Source: an uncultured Lachnospiraceae bacterium (lineage in GTDB: Bacteria; Bacillota; Clostridia; Lachnospirales; Lachnospiraceae). Taken from it: a DNA stretch of 48,347 nt. The translations under genes were made by a program, and so were the position numbers. This document shows, one piece after another, positions 16,060 through 25,015 of the stretch. How positions within the stretch are numbered: position 1 is the stretch's first letter; each line of letters begins with the position of its first letter. The stretch spans positions 1-48,347 of the forward strand of contig UQLY01000018.1 in assembly GCA_900542015.1 (NCBI GenBank), given 5' to 3'. Below the pieces are notes generated by a model, which was not told the DNA's origin, did no database searches, and worked only from the letters and a program-made list of their open reading frames with translations.

Positions 16060-17409
16060 CTATAGGTCGCTGCCTTTTGCAATCTGCCTGCGAAATCTTC
16101 TGTAATAAACCAGATTGATGCAAATGCCGAACACCGTCGCCGCCGGAGCCGCAATTCCGATCATCGTCAGCGTCGCATTGGGCTGAATGCTCATAAAAAA
16201 GGATACGGGCAGCCTTACGATAAAGGTCTGCGCCAGTCCCTGCGCCATGACAAACAGCGTCTTTTCATGGCCGTTAAAATAACCCATAAAGCTGAAAAGG
16301 ACGCTGGTAACCACCGCTTCCGGCGCAAATCCTTTCAGATATGCCGCCGCCTGGTCAATGACCGCCGAATCCCCGGTAAACAGCGACGCAAGCAGATCGC
16401 CTTTGAAAAACGCAAACACTCCGATTACCACTCCGACGCCCGCTCCGATCGCCATTCCGCAAAGCATCGCCTGCGTCGCGCGCTTCTCCTTGCCCGCGCC
16501 TACGTTCTGCCCTACAAAGGAAGCCATGGACTGCATCAGGCTTGAGGGCACCAGCATAACGAAGCTGACAATTTTGTTTGCCACGCCATACCCCGAGGAC
16601 GCGTCCAGTCCCAGCCTGTTGATAAAAGCGCACAGCGCAAGAAAAGACAAATTCGTCAAAAGCTCCTGCAAAGCAATGGGCGCTCCCAGCCGCAAAAATT
16701 TCCCCACCTCTTCGTGAAAACGGATATCCTCTTTTCGGATACGGAAAGGAAGCTTTTGTTTTCTGATAATGACTAACGACAATACGACACTGACCGCCTG
16801 GGCAAAAATCGTCGCAATCGCCGCTCCCGCCACGTTCAGACCAAAGCCCGCCACCAGCACCAGGTCTCCTATGATATTTGTCACGCAGGCAATCGCCACA
16901 AAAATCAAAGGCAGTCTTGAATTGCCCAGCCCTCTGAAAATGCTGCTGATCACATTATACCCGATCACAAAAATGATTCCGCCGCCGCATATTTTCACAT
17001 ATAAAGAAGTCAGCTCCACCGCTTCTGAAGGCGCCTGCATCAATACCGCAAGGCTTTTGGAAAAAAGCGGCAGCAATATCATCAAAACGACCGATAAGAT
17101 CAGGAAAAAGCAGATAACGCCTCCCAGAACCTTTCCGATGCGTTCTTCCTTTTTCTCTCCCAGGTAACGGCTGATCAAAACCGTAATTCCCATGGTCAGA
17201 CCGGAAATGGTAAAGACCACCAGATTGATCAGATTGCTGCCTGTAGATACCGCGGAAATTCCCGCCGTTGTGCCGAACCAGCCGACGATCAGCAGATCCA
17301 CGGCGCCGTACATTGCCTGCAATACCAGCGCGCCGAAAATCGGCACCATAAATTTTATAAGTTTTACCGGAATACTTCCTGTTGTAAAATCACTGTTCTG
17401 ATTTTCCAT
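16060..17409 (-). CDS. MATE-family multidrug/sodium antiporter
   Basis: 449 aa with about twelve membrane segments in two related halves. The N-terminus (TTGSIPVKLIKFMVPIFGAL, then MYGAVDLLIVGWFG) is the usual MATE signature, with the second half starting near FLRLGAPIALQELLTN. Exports cationic drugs or metabolites against Na+ or H+. Start ATG 17409 has AGGAGG eight bases upstream. The protease gene follows after 35 bases and is likely co-transcribed. Confidence 0.9.
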   Translation of the reverse strand: MENQNSDFTTGSIPVKLIKFMVPIFGALVLQAMYGAVDLLIVGWFGTTAGISAVSTGSNLINLVVFTISGLTMGITVLISRYLGEKKEERIGKVLGGVICFFLILSVVLMILLPLFSKSLAVLMQAPSEAVELTSLYVKICGGGIIFVIGYNVISSIFRGLGNSRLPLIFVAIACVTNIIGDLVLVAGFGLNVAGAAIATIFAQAVSVVLSLVIIRKQKLPFRIRKEDIRFHEEVGKFLRLGAPIALQELLTNLSFLALCAFINRLGLDASSGYGVANKIVSFVMLVPSSLMQSMASFVGQNVGAGKEKRATQAMLCGMAIGAGVGVVIGVFAFFKGDLLASLFTGDSAVIDQAAAYLKGFAPEAVVTSVLFSFMGYFNGHEKTLFVMAQGLAQTFIVRLPVSFFMSIQPNATLTMIGIAAPAATVFGICINLVYYRRFRRQIAKGSDL

Positions 17410-17456
17410 TTCTGAAACCTCCTATGTCAAGCGTTCTATATTATAACAGAAAGAAA

Positions 17457-17494
17457 GACCTGTTACCAGTGGCATATGCCAAAGGTAACAGGTC
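17457..17494 (-). terminator. Terminator of the amino-acid ABC operon
   Basis: Perfect 11-bp stem GACCTGTTACC / GGTAACAGGTC (17457-17467 with 17484-17494), extended inside by the palindrome TGGCATATGCCA. On the minus strand it is followed by TTTCTTTCT, just after the substrate-binding-protein gene and before the MATE gene. Confidence 0.88.
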
Positions 17495-17514
17495 CGGTAA
17501 CCGGAAAACCGCCG

Positions 17515-18459
17515 TTACTGTACGTTTTCAGTCTTTCCTTCTTCCACGCCTACGAAGTAATCTTCGTTCAGTCCGTAGGAAGCGAGTATCTCCATTAAAG
17601 TGCCGTCCTCTTTCATTTCATTTAACGCCGCGTTTACCTCCGCTAAGAAATCGGCGTCCTCGAAACGGACCGCCGCACCGATCCTGCCGACCGCTTCCGC
17701 CTCATAAGGGCTCATAAGCTGCAAATCCAGGCTGGAATCCTGTGCGATGGTATAAGCGGAAACAATACCGTCCGTAACGCAGGCGTCAACCTTTCCCGTG
17801 TTGACGGCGGTCATCAGCGTCGCCTGATTCTCATATCCGACCAGCTCTTTGATCCTGCCTTCCTGCGCCCATTGCTCCGCAGTCTCATAAAACGCCGTAC
17901 CGGGCTGCGCGCCCACCGTAGCGTCTGCAAGAGATTCTTTTGTGGCAAATTCGGAACCGTTTTTGGTTACAACCGCTTCGCCCTCCGTATACCATACGTC
18001 CGTAAACAGAGCGATTTCCAGACGTTCATCCTTAATGTACATTGCGTCCGCCACCATATCCACATTTCCGTTATTCAGCTCGATCAGCATATTGGAAAAG
18101 TCCGTTACCTGCGCCTGAATCTCCGGAATGCCCAGCCGGTTGCAGATTTCCTGTAAAATTGCCACATCCAGTCCTTCCAGTTCCCCGCTGTCCACATCAT
18201 AGTAGCAAAACGGAGCGTCATTGGAGGTTGCGATCGTGATGTATCCTCTTTCCTTGATTTCTTTTAATAAAGCCGACTCCCCTCCTTCTGCGGACGCGCT
18301 TTCCGACGCGTCTGCAGACACGGCTTCTCCGGCTTCCTCAACCGTTTTTGCCGATTCTTCCGCAGTTCCCGCCGTTTCGGGCTCTTCGCTGCCGCAGCCT
18401 GCCAGCATCGCCGCCGTCATTGCAACGGCAAGAAGCATAGATAATAATTTCTTTTTCAT
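17515..18459 (-). CDS. Amino-acid ABC transporter substrate-binding lipoprotein
   Basis: 314 aa of the SBP_bac_3 family. Lipoprotein signal MKKKLLSMLLAVAMTAAMLAGC with lipobox Cys22, an Ala/Glu-rich linker to about residue 60, then the ligand-binding fold (ITIATSNDAPFCYYDVDSGEL, LDVAILQEICNRLG, VDMVADAMYIKDERLEIALFT). Captures polar amino acids or cystine-like ligands at the outside of the membrane. Last gene of the ATPase-permease-binding protein order; a hairpin precedes it and a strong terminator follows. Confidence 0.9.
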   Translation of the reverse strand: MKKKLLSMLLAVAMTAAMLAGCGSEEPETAGTAEESAKTVEEAGEAVSADASESASAEGGESALLKEIKERGYITIATSNDAPFCYYDVDSGELEGLDVAILQEICNRLGIPEIQAQVTDFSNMLIELNNGNVDMVADAMYIKDERLEIALFTDVWYTEGEAVVTKNGSEFATKESLADATVGAQPGTAFYETAEQWAQEGRIKELVGYENQATLMTAVNTGKVDACVTDGIVSAYTIAQDSSLDLQLMSPYEAEAVGRIGAAVRFEDADFLAEVNAALNEMKEDGTLMEILASYGLNEDYFVGVEEGKTENVQ

Positions 18460-18474
18460 AACACATTCTCCTCT

Positions 18475-18511
18475 CTTTTGTCACACTCCCCTTTGTCGTA
18501 TTTGACAAAAG
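18475..18511 (-). other. Intercistronic hairpin before the binding-protein gene
   Basis: CTTTTGTCA (18475-18483) and TGACAAAAG (18503-18511) form a perfect 9-bp stem with a 19-base loop between the permease and binding-protein genes. Such hairpins often stabilise the mRNA of the binding protein, which is needed in excess. There is no T run, so it is not a terminator. Confidence 0.5.
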
Positions 18512-18548
18512 GTGCGTGGATTTATCTTGAACAGAACCGCAGTTTCTG

Positions 18549-19256
18549 TTAAGACCGTTTCATTCTGGAACGTTTCAGGTGTCTTTCCAGCGCTACCGTC
18601 AGTCTGGAAAGCGGCACCGACAAAATCAGATAGACAATCGCCACAATCGTATATGCCTCCACGGTCAAAAAAGTCTGGGAAGCAAAGGTTTTCGCCCGCA
18701 GCAGCAATTCCTGTACCGAGATCATCGCAAGCAGCGACGTGTCCTTGATCATCATAACCAGATAGTTGCCGAACACCGGAACGGAGTTACGGATTGCCGG
18801 CGGAATAATAAATTTAAACAATACCTGCCCTTCGGAAAAGCCCAGCGCCAGTCCCGCCTCTTTCTGTCCCGGATCAATGGAAAGGATCGCGGAACGGATG
18901 ACCTCGGACATATAGCAGCCGTAATTGATGGAAAAGCCGATGATACCGGATAAGGTTGCGGATATCTGTACGTGCGTCTGCGCTCCGAAGGCTCCCGCAA
19001 TGCCGTCAATCAGCATCGGCACCACATAGTATATATAGAAAAACTGTACCAGCAGAGGCGTGCCTCTGATAAATTCAATAAACAGAACCAAAATTCTGTT
19101 TAACACCTTATTTTTGCCGACTCTTCCGATTGCCAGAAGCAATGCAATCACCAATGATCCCAGAAACCCCAGCGCCGTTACGTATAAAACGACGCCGACG
19201 CCCTTTCCCAGGCTTGGCAGTAATTGTTCAAACGCTCTCGACCAATGTAAATTCAT
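18549..19256 (-). CDS. Amino-acid ABC transporter permease
   Basis: 235-aa HisM/GlnP-type inner membrane protein with about five membrane segments. The family signature region is FIRGTPLLVQFFYIYYVVPM, and the EAA-loop is QKEAGLALGFSEGQVLFKFIIPPAIRN. Works with the ATPase encoded 15 bases upstream and the binding protein downstream. Confidence 0.92.
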   Translation of the reverse strand: MNLHWSRAFEQLLPSLGKGVGVVLYVTALGFLGSLVIALLLAIGRVGKNKVLNRILVLFIEFIRGTPLLVQFFYIYYVVPMLIDGIAGAFGAQTHVQISATLSGIIGFSINYGCYMSEVIRSAILSIDPGQKEAGLALGFSEGQVLFKFIIPPAIRNSVPVFGNYLVMMIKDTSLLAMISVQELLLRAKTFASQTFLTVEAYTIVAIVYLILSVPLSRLTVALERHLKRSRMKRS

Positions 19257-19271
19257 AACCGATCCCTCCCT

Positions 19272-20006
19272 TTATTTGTTTAACACTCTGGATAAAAATG
19301 TCTGCGTCCTCGGGTTCTTCGGGTTGGTAAAGATTTCCTCAGGGCTGCCCTCTTCCACGATATAACCGCCGTCCATAAATATAACCCGGTCCGCCACATC
19401 CCTTGCAAATCCCATTTCATGGGTAACAACCAGCATGGTCATACCCTCTTTGGCAAGGTTTTTCATAACCTCCAGCACATCGCCTACCAGCTCCGGGTCA
19501 AGCGCCGAAGTGGGCTCGTCAAAGAGCAGCACCTCCGGTTCCATGGCGAGCGCCCTTGCAATGGCGACTCTCTGCTGTTGTCCGCCGGAAAGCGTCTCCG
19601 GATAAACGTTCGCCTTCGCCTTCAGTCCGACTTTATCCAGCAGATCCAGCGCCTTTTCCTCGGCTTCCGCTTTGGGCAGCTTATTGAGCTGCATCGGCGC
19701 CACGGTAATATTGTCTAACACCGTTTTTAAGGAAAAAAGATTGAAACGCTGGAAAACCATCCCCACGCTCTTTCTGTAATTTTTTACTTTTTTGCCCAGC
19801 TTTGTAATGTCTTCGCCCTTATAGATGATCTCTCCTCCGGTAGGTCTTTCCAATAGATTCAGGCAGCGTAACATCGTGCTCTTGCCGGAACCGGACGGAC
19901 CGATGATTACGATGACCTCTCCCTGCTCCACCTGTAAGTTGATATCCCTTAATACCTGTAAATCGCCAAAGGACTTGGAAAGATTTTTGATTTCCAATAA
20001 AGCCAT
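19272..20006 (-). CDS. Amino-acid ABC transporter ATP-binding protein (GlnQ-type)
   Basis: 244 aa: Walker A GPSGSGKST at residues 36-44, Q-loop VGMVFQRFNLFS, signature LSGGQQQRVAIARAL, Walker B VLLFDEPTSALDP, H-loop VVTHEMGFA. Sequence style is that of polar amino-acid importers. Start ATG 20006 has GGGAGG; the 15 residues upstream lie in the leader hairpin region and are not used. Confidence 0.93.
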   Translation of the reverse strand: MALLEIKNLSKSFGDLQVLRDINLQVEQGEVIVIIGPSGSGKSTMLRCLNLLERPTGGEIIYKGEDITKLGKKVKNYRKSVGMVFQRFNLFSLKTVLDNITVAPMQLNKLPKAEAEEKALDLLDKVGLKAKANVYPETLSGGQQQRVAIARALAMEPEVLLFDEPTSALDPELVGDVLEVMKNLAKEGMTMLVVTHEMGFARDVADRVIFMDGGYIVEEGSPEEIFTNPKNPRTQTFLSRVLNK

Positions 20007-20029
20007 ACGATTTCCTCCCTTCGCTGCAA

Positions 20030-20059
20030 AACGGAGCCTGCCTTTCGACAAGCTCCGTT
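20030..20059 (-). terminator. Intercistronic terminator-like hairpin
   Basis: AACGGAGC (20030-20037) pairs with GCTCCGTT (20052-20059). On the minus strand the stem is followed by TTTTGC, a short T run, between the kinase-like gene and the ABC operon. It could be a partial terminator that sets a step in expression, with readthrough into the transporter. Confidence 0.45.
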
Positions 20060-20063
20060 GCTT

Positions 20064-20675
20064 TTACTCTTCCTCAGATAAAAATTTCTTTTTAATAATA
20101 TCCACCAGCAGCTGCGCCGTACCGTCAACGCCCAGCAGATGGGAATTGATCATCAGATCCTTATACTTGGGATCGTTCATGGCGTAACCCGCGTAATGCT
20201 TATGATACTGCGCTCTCGCCTTATCGACGTCATGGATCATTTTTCTTGCTTCCGCTTCTTTCATTCCCAACAGCTCCACACAGTTTTTCAGCTTGTCTTC
20301 AAAGGAAGCATATATATAGACGTGAAACGCGTTTTCCATATTTTTTAAAATGTAATCCGAACATCTTCCTACGATAATGCAGGATTCCTTTTCCACCAGT
20401 TGATTGATGATCTTCTGCTGTGCGATGAAAATATTGTCCTGTACGTCCGTCGTACCCATGCCCAGCGGATATTTCATCCCGAAAAAGGTATTTTTCGCGC
20501 TCTCCTCCAGACTGGATACCGAGGACAGGGGCATGTTCATTCTTTTTGCCGTTTCTTCCACGATATCTCTGTCGTAACATTCGATATCCAAAAGCTCCGC
20601 CGCCTTCTTGGCAATGGGACGTCCCATACTGCCGAATTCCCTTGTAATGGTTACCACAAATCTCTTATGCCGCAT
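20064..20675 (-). CDS. Cytidylate kinase-like family protein
   Basis: 203 aa. The P-loop region is VVTITREFGSMGRPIAKKAAELL, the degenerate GSGG-type loop of the cytidylate-kinase-like family, followed by LID/NMP-like helices (KESCIIVGRCSDYIL, HVYIYASFEDKLKN, DKARAQYHKHYAG). Members phosphorylate an unidentified substrate and are frequent in Clostridia. Start ATG 20675 has GGGAGG. It sits between the aminotransferase and the amino-acid ABC genes, all in one direction. Confidence 0.82.
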   Translation of the reverse strand: MRHKRFVVTITREFGSMGRPIAKKAAELLDIECYDRDIVEETAKRMNMPLSSVSSLEESAKNTFFGMKYPLGMGTTDVQDNIFIAQQKIINQLVEKESCIIVGRCSDYILKNMENAFHVYIYASFEDKLKNCVELLGMKEAEARKMIHDVDKARAQYHKHYAGYAMNDPKYKDLMINSHLLGVDGTAQLLVDIIKKKFLSEEE

Positions 20676-20725
20676 ATCGATTCCTCCCTTTGTTTTAATC
20701 TTCTGTTTTGATCCTTTGTTTTCTT

Positions 20726-22066
20726 TTATTCTCCTGCACCGCGCGCTGTGCTCCATCCGTCCTTTGTCATCTCGGAAAGCACCAGATCCGCCACCTGCAG
20801 CGTGCGCGCCACATCCTCCTGTGTGTGCGCCGTGGAAATATATTCCCTGCCCCGCTCATCGGTAAATCTGACGCCGTATTCCTCACAGCGTTTGACAAAT
20901 TCCTCATAAAACCTGATATCCGCCTTTGTCAGCCAGTCCCGGAAGTCATCGGCGTCCTCCTCGAAACCGAAATATAAAACAAAAATACCGCCGATCGCTC
21001 TCGTATAAATCTTTACATGATATTTTTCGGCAAGCTTTCTAAAACCCGCCAAAAGGGCGTCGCCCGTTTCCTGTAAATGCCGGTAGGTCCCCGGCTCCTG
21101 CAATTCTTTAATCGCTGCGATTGCCGCCGCCACGCCGACAGGATTGGCATTAAAGGTTCCCGAAGCCGGCACGCCGCAACTCATGATTTCCTTTTTGCCC
21201 GCCACGACTCCAAAGGGATAGCCTGCGGTAACCGCTTTGGCAAAAGTGGACAAATCCGGCGTCACGCCGTAATATTCCTGCGCCCCTCCGAGGGAAACGC
21301 GAAAGCCTGTGATAACTTCGTCAAAAATCAGCACAATTTTGTATTTTTTTGTCAGTTCCCTGAGTCCCTTCAAAAAGCCTCCCTTGGGAAGAATCGGACC
21401 GGAGTCGCACATAATCGGTTCCGTAATTACCGCGGCGATTTCATCTCCCTGCTCCTTCATGATCCTTTCCAGATAGTCCAGGTCGTTCCACGGCGCCAGG
21501 ATCAGCCAGTCCGCGCTGTTTGGCTTCATGCCCTTTGTACTCAGTATTTTATTGGGACTCTCTCTGTCGCCGAGCTCCTCCACGTTGGAAGCGGTTGTCG
21601 TTACCTTTTCTTCATCCGCCCAGCCGTGGTACTGCCCTTCAAATTTAATGATTTTATATTTCCCGGTATAAGCCCTGGCAAGCCTTAAAGCCTGCATCAC
21701 GACCTCCGTTCCGGAATTTTGGAAGGATACCATTTCCGCCGACGGGATCACTTCCGTCAACAGCCCGGCAAGCTCCAGCATCTGATAAGTCGGAGCCGAA
21801 AAATGGGAACCGGACTTTAACTGTTCCTGCACGGCTTTGTTGACGCTTTCCGGCGCATATCCCAACAGCATAGGACCAAAGCCCGCAATATAATCGATAT
21901 ATTCGTTTCCGTCCACATCATAGAGCCTGGAACCTTTTCCGTAAGCTACCGCTACCGGGTAATCCCTGTACTTCGGTTTGTGAAAAGAGCTTCCCACGCC
22001 GCCCGGCACATATTCCTTCAGTTGTTCGTATAATGCCCTGGAACCGTCAATCCGGTACTTTTCCAT
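20726..22066 (-). CDS. Class III aminotransferase, glutamate-1-semialdehyde aminomutase-like
   Basis: 446-aa PLP enzyme. Cofactor and substrate blocks include FQNSGTEVVMQALRLARAYT, KFEGQYHGWAD, IFDEVITGFRVSLGGAQ and the PLP Lys in STFAKAVTAGYPFGVVAG. Overall similarity is to HemL, but there are no tetrapyrrole genes nearby and the lysine context differs from the usual GGGFPVGA. With an amino-acid importer downstream, a catabolic transaminase or aminomutase is as likely. Start ATG 22066 has AGGGGA; the 98 residues upstream in frame run through non-coding leader and are rejected. Confidence 0.8.
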   Translation of the reverse strand: MEKYRIDGSRALYEQLKEYVPGGVGSSFHKPKYRDYPVAVAYGKGSRLYDVDGNEYIDYIAGFGPMLLGYAPESVNKAVQEQLKSGSHFSAPTYQMLELAGLLTEVIPSAEMVSFQNSGTEVVMQALRLARAYTGKYKIIKFEGQYHGWADEEKVTTTASNVEELGDRESPNKILSTKGMKPNSADWLILAPWNDLDYLERIMKEQGDEIAAVITEPIMCDSGPILPKGGFLKGLRELTKKYKIVLIFDEVITGFRVSLGGAQEYYGVTPDLSTFAKAVTAGYPFGVVAGKKEIMSCGVPASGTFNANPVGVAAAIAAIKELQEPGTYRHLQETGDALLAGFRKLAEKYHVKIYTRAIGGIFVLYFGFEEDADDFRDWLTKADIRFYEEFVKRCEEYGVRFTDERGREYISTAHTQEDVARTLQVADLVLSEMTKDGWSTARGAGE

Positions 22067-22090
22067 AAAATCATCCCCTGACATAAAAAT

Positions 22091-22121
22091 AAAGGAGCCG
22101 ACAACATCTGCCAGCTCCTTT
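22091..22121 (-). terminator. Attenuator-like hairpin in the aminotransferase leader
   Basis: AAAGGAGC (22091-22098) and GCTCCTTT (22114-22121) form an 8-bp stem with a 15-base loop; on the minus strand ATTTTTAT follows, then the aminotransferase ribosome site. It could end transcription early in the leader or compete for ribosome binding. Confidence 0.4.
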
Positions 22122-22141
22122 GCTTGTTCCCCATTATACGA

Positions 22142-22414
22142 AAGACATCGGGAATTACAAGTTTTGATCTGAAAATAAGAAAAAATAAATTTCACGCCGT
22201 TTTTCTGATTCTGAAGCAATATAGTTTTAGTAAAATGTGACAATTTCAGCAATATTTTTTTATGTATTTTGCCTTTTTCACAGTCCTTTTCTTTTATCAA
22301 GAGTACGTGTGTTGTTGTTTGACCACAAATTTGTGTCTTATTTTTGTGGATAATACACAATCCTTTTTGATCGTTTCCGCCATTGCATAACGCTTCGCCG
22401 CCGGCGCGGTTCGT
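22142..22414 (-). promoter_or_regulatory. AT-rich control region with TTGTG/CACAA palindromes
   Basis: The gap before the aminotransferase gene has no ORF. It contains CACAAATTTGTG, a perfect 12-bp palindrome at 22324-22335, and a second inverted pair TTGTG (22344-22348) / CACAA (22356-22360). Shared half-sites suggest binding by a dimeric regulator, perhaps the PucR protein encoded next to it. No convincing -35/-10 was seen. Confidence 0.35.
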
Positions 22415-23605
22415 TTACATGGAACAAACCGTCACAATTTCCGCCGCAAGGGTCAGATGGAACAGATCCCTGTGGTTTTTAAAATCCACCTTCAGCATCG
22501 AGGCAATTTTTTTCAAACGGTAGTGCATCGTATTTTCATGGATAAACAGCTCCTTTGCCGCCTGCTTCGCCAAAAAGCCGCATTTGATATACGCAAGCAG
22601 CGTCTGCAGCAGTTCCTCATTTTCCGGTAAAAGCAGCTCTTTCAGTATCTGCGCCGCAATCTGCATCAGTTCATCCTTGTCCTCGAATTTTTCAAAAAGA
22701 CGGAGCAAAATCATATCGTCATAGATATAGACGTCCTTGCGCTCCGAATCCGCCGAACCGATCCGGATCGCTTCCTGCGCGCTCTCCACGCTGTTTTTCA
22801 ACTGCCGCAAATCCGAAAACACGCTGCCGATTCCGATCTGATATCTGGTCCTGGGACATTTCTCGGAAAGGTAAGCCGCAAACCGGTCCGCAAATTCCTG
22901 AATATCCGTACATTCATCGACGGGCGCCATCCAGATATAACTGTCCTCGTCGGACGTCGTGAGCCGTCCCTCGCCTTTTGTGTATCCGTTGATGATCTGA
23001 TCCAGATGGTGAAACTCCCGGTCCCAGGTTTCCTCATCATACAGCTTTTCCCGGGACACTCCGCTGTTTTGAATCTCCAAAATCTTCAGCACCACCGCAC
23101 GATACTTGCCCTTCTGCTGATATCCCGCCGCTTCCAGCCTGCTTAAACGCTTTGCGGTCAGCCTGCTGCCCGACAACAGCCCGAACAACGTAATATTCAC
23201 GTCATACTGCGCCGTCTCTTCCTTAAAAATTGCAAAGCAAATGCTCTGGCTGATATCCACGATCCGCATCATTTCCGGCATCTCAAAAATCGGCAGTCCC
23301 AAAAAATCGCCCCGCTCGATCACGGACCGGGGAATTTCCTTAATATAAAAGCTCAGATTGATAATGACCCCGGCGACATTTTTTTCATAAAGAGCGTTGA
23401 TCATATCCAACAGCATATTGTCCCGCTCCTTAGTCACGAGCCCGGTAATCAGCACCAGCTCCCCGCCCTTTAGCCAGTCCACATAATGGGGGTCCTCCAT
23501 ACAATACACCCAGGAAATCACATTATCCATGCCGTCCTTTCCCGCAAGGGGCTTTAACTGATTCGCATAGGGCAATGATAAAATACTCCTGCATGTTACG
23601 CTCAT
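22415..23605 (-). CDS. PucR/CdaR-family transcriptional regulator
   Basis: 396 aa. N-terminal PucR ligand domain (SVTCRSILSLPYANQLKPLAG...GELVLITGL), a central degenerate GGDEF-like region, and a C-terminal PucR_C helix-turn-helix (LAKQAAKELFIHENTMHYRLKKI). Start ATG 23605 has AGGAGG. It follows murD by 18 bases, so it is probably carried on the murL-murD transcript, and it is upstream of the aminotransferase/ABC genes in the same direction, the most obvious targets. Confidence 0.88.
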   Translation of the reverse strand: MSVTCRSILSLPYANQLKPLAGKDGMDNVISWVYCMEDPHYVDWLKGGELVLITGLVTKERDNMLLDMINALYEKNVAGVIINLSFYIKEIPRSVIERGDFLGLPIFEMPEMMRIVDISQSICFAIFKEETAQYDVNITLFGLLSGSRLTAKRLSRLEAAGYQQKGKYRAVVLKILEIQNSGVSREKLYDEETWDREFHHLDQIINGYTKGEGRLTTSDEDSYIWMAPVDECTDIQEFADRFAAYLSEKCPRTRYQIGIGSVFSDLRQLKNSVESAQEAIRIGSADSERKDVYIYDDMILLRLFEKFEDKDELMQIAAQILKELLLPENEELLQTLLAYIKCGFLAKQAAKELFIHENTMHYRLKKIASMLKVDFKNHRDLFHLTLAAEIVTVCSM

Positions 23606-23623
23606 TACAATTCCTCCTGCTGT

Positions 23624-25015
23624 TTATCCGTTCTGCTCCGGTTTTAAAACCAGACTCCGGAAACGGTCGCCGCGCTCCTCGAAATTTTTAAAAATACCGT
23701 AGCTTGCCGCCGCCGGAGACAGAATACAACTGCCGCCCTTTGCGGTAATTTCCTTCGCCAGCTTTACCGCGTCCTCCAGATGCTCCACGACATACAATCT
23801 TTCCTTGCCGTGAAAATCAGGCATATTCCGAAGAATCTCTTCATAGATCCGTTTTCCCGTCGCCTCCATCAATATAATATGCGCCACCGGGGAATCGGAA
23901 AGGTATTGTTCCAGGTTTACATAACTGATATCCCGGTCCATGCCGCCGATCAATATGGTATCCGCGTTGCGAATGGTATTTAACGCCTGTATGGTAGTCT
24001 CGTCAATGGTAGAAATCGAGTCGTCATAATAAGATACGCCGTCCACCTTTCCCACAAACTGTAACCGGTGCGGCAGCGGTTCATAAGATTCCAATCCCTT
24101 TGCAAACTGTTCGTCGCTGACGCCGAAATCACAGCAGATACCATACACGAAAGCGATGTCCAGATAATTGTGCGCGCCCAACAGACTGATCTTTTCCACA
24201 GGAATGTCAAAGACTCTGTCTCCATAGGTAATCTGCGTTCCCCGCAGCAAAATATCCGGCGACTTTTGCCGTTTTGCCGTCTCCGCTCCCGTTAAAGGTG
24301 CCGCCGCATCCGGCGACATCTCCGCGTCCACCAGAATGCAGCGTCCCTGATAAGAGTCTGTCTCCGGCGCAACGGAAGGGTGCACATACAAAAGATCCCC
24401 TTCTTTTTGGTTTACATAAATTTTTTCTTTGGAAGCGATATATTTTTCCATTGTCCCGTAATGGTCCAGATGTTCTTCATAGATATTGAGCAACACGCCC
24501 CATTTGGGTGAAACGGTCATATATTCCAGTTGATGACAGGACAGCTCCAGCACAAGAAGAGAATCCTCCCCGAGCTGATGCAGAATATCAAAAACCGGTA
24601 TTCCGATATTGCCCGCTAACACCGCCGGCACGCCCGCTTCCTTTAGAATATGATACAATAACGTCGTCGTCGTGCTCTTTCCCTTGGTCCCGGTAATCCC
24701 GATGATCCGGTCTCTGCAGCGCTCAAACACAAGCTGCATCTGGGAAACGATCTCGGCGCGGTACTCCTTTGCCGGACGCTCCAGCACAATCCCGGGGCTT
24801 TTCATGACAAGATCATATTCGTCAATATGCTCCTGATAATCCGCTCCGCAATGCAGCGTTACTCCGGATATCTCCAGTTCCTTTCTGTCTCCGATTGCAA
24901 TTTCCTTTGCGCTGCCCGCCTCCCGAAACAGTTCCAGCGTAGATTTTCCTTCCCGCCCAAAGCCCAGAATCAGTACTCTTTTATTTGCAATTCTCTCTCT
25001 GATATAATCAATCAC
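23624..25015 (-). CDS. murD: UDP-N-acetylmuramoyl-L-alanine:glutamate ligase (MurD, probably MurD2 type)
   Basis: 463-aa cytoplasmic Mur ligase: N-terminal UDP-binding domain, ATP P-loop GITGTKGKSTTTTLLYH near residue 108, central EEHLDHYGTMEKYIASKEKIY, and a C-terminal domain ending ILSPAAASYGIFKNFEERG. Starts with GTG (25015) after GAGGGG and overlaps murL by 8 bases. Because it is coupled to a MurL-like epimerase, it is likely the MurD2 kind that adds L-glutamate, in contrast to standard MurD that adds D-glutamate. Substrate stereochemistry cannot be read from the sequence. Confidence 0.88.
   Translation of the reverse strand: MIDYIRERIANKRVLILGFGREGKSTLELFREAGSAKEIAIGDRKELEISGVTLHCGADYQEHIDEYDLVMKSPGIVLERPAKEYRAEIVSQMQLVFERCRDRIIGITGTKGKSTTTTLLYHILKEAGVPAVLAGNIGIPVFDILHQLGEDSLLVLELSCHQLEYMTVSPKWGVLLNIYEEHLDHYGTMEKYIASKEKIYVNQKEGDLLYVHPSVAPETDSYQGRCILVDAEMSPDAAAPLTGAETAKRQKSPDILLRGTQITYGDRVFDIPVEKISLLGAHNYLDIAFVYGICCDFGVSDEQFAKGLESYEPLPHRLQFVGKVDGVSYYDDSISTIDETTIQALNTIRNADTILIGGMDRDISYVNLEQYLSDSPVAHIILMEATGKRIYEEILRNMPDFHGKERLYVVEHLEDAVKLAKEITAKGGSCILSPAAASYGIFKNFEERGDRFRSLVLKPEQNG

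Noticed and set aside
20726..22066. hemL assignment
   Set aside because: Similarity is to the broad family; no tetrapyrrole genes are nearby and the context is amino-acid transport.
22067..22360. 98-residue N-terminal extension of the class III aminotransferase
   Set aside because: Runs through AT-rich leader and the hairpin at 22091-22121; the family start with its ribosome site is at 22066.
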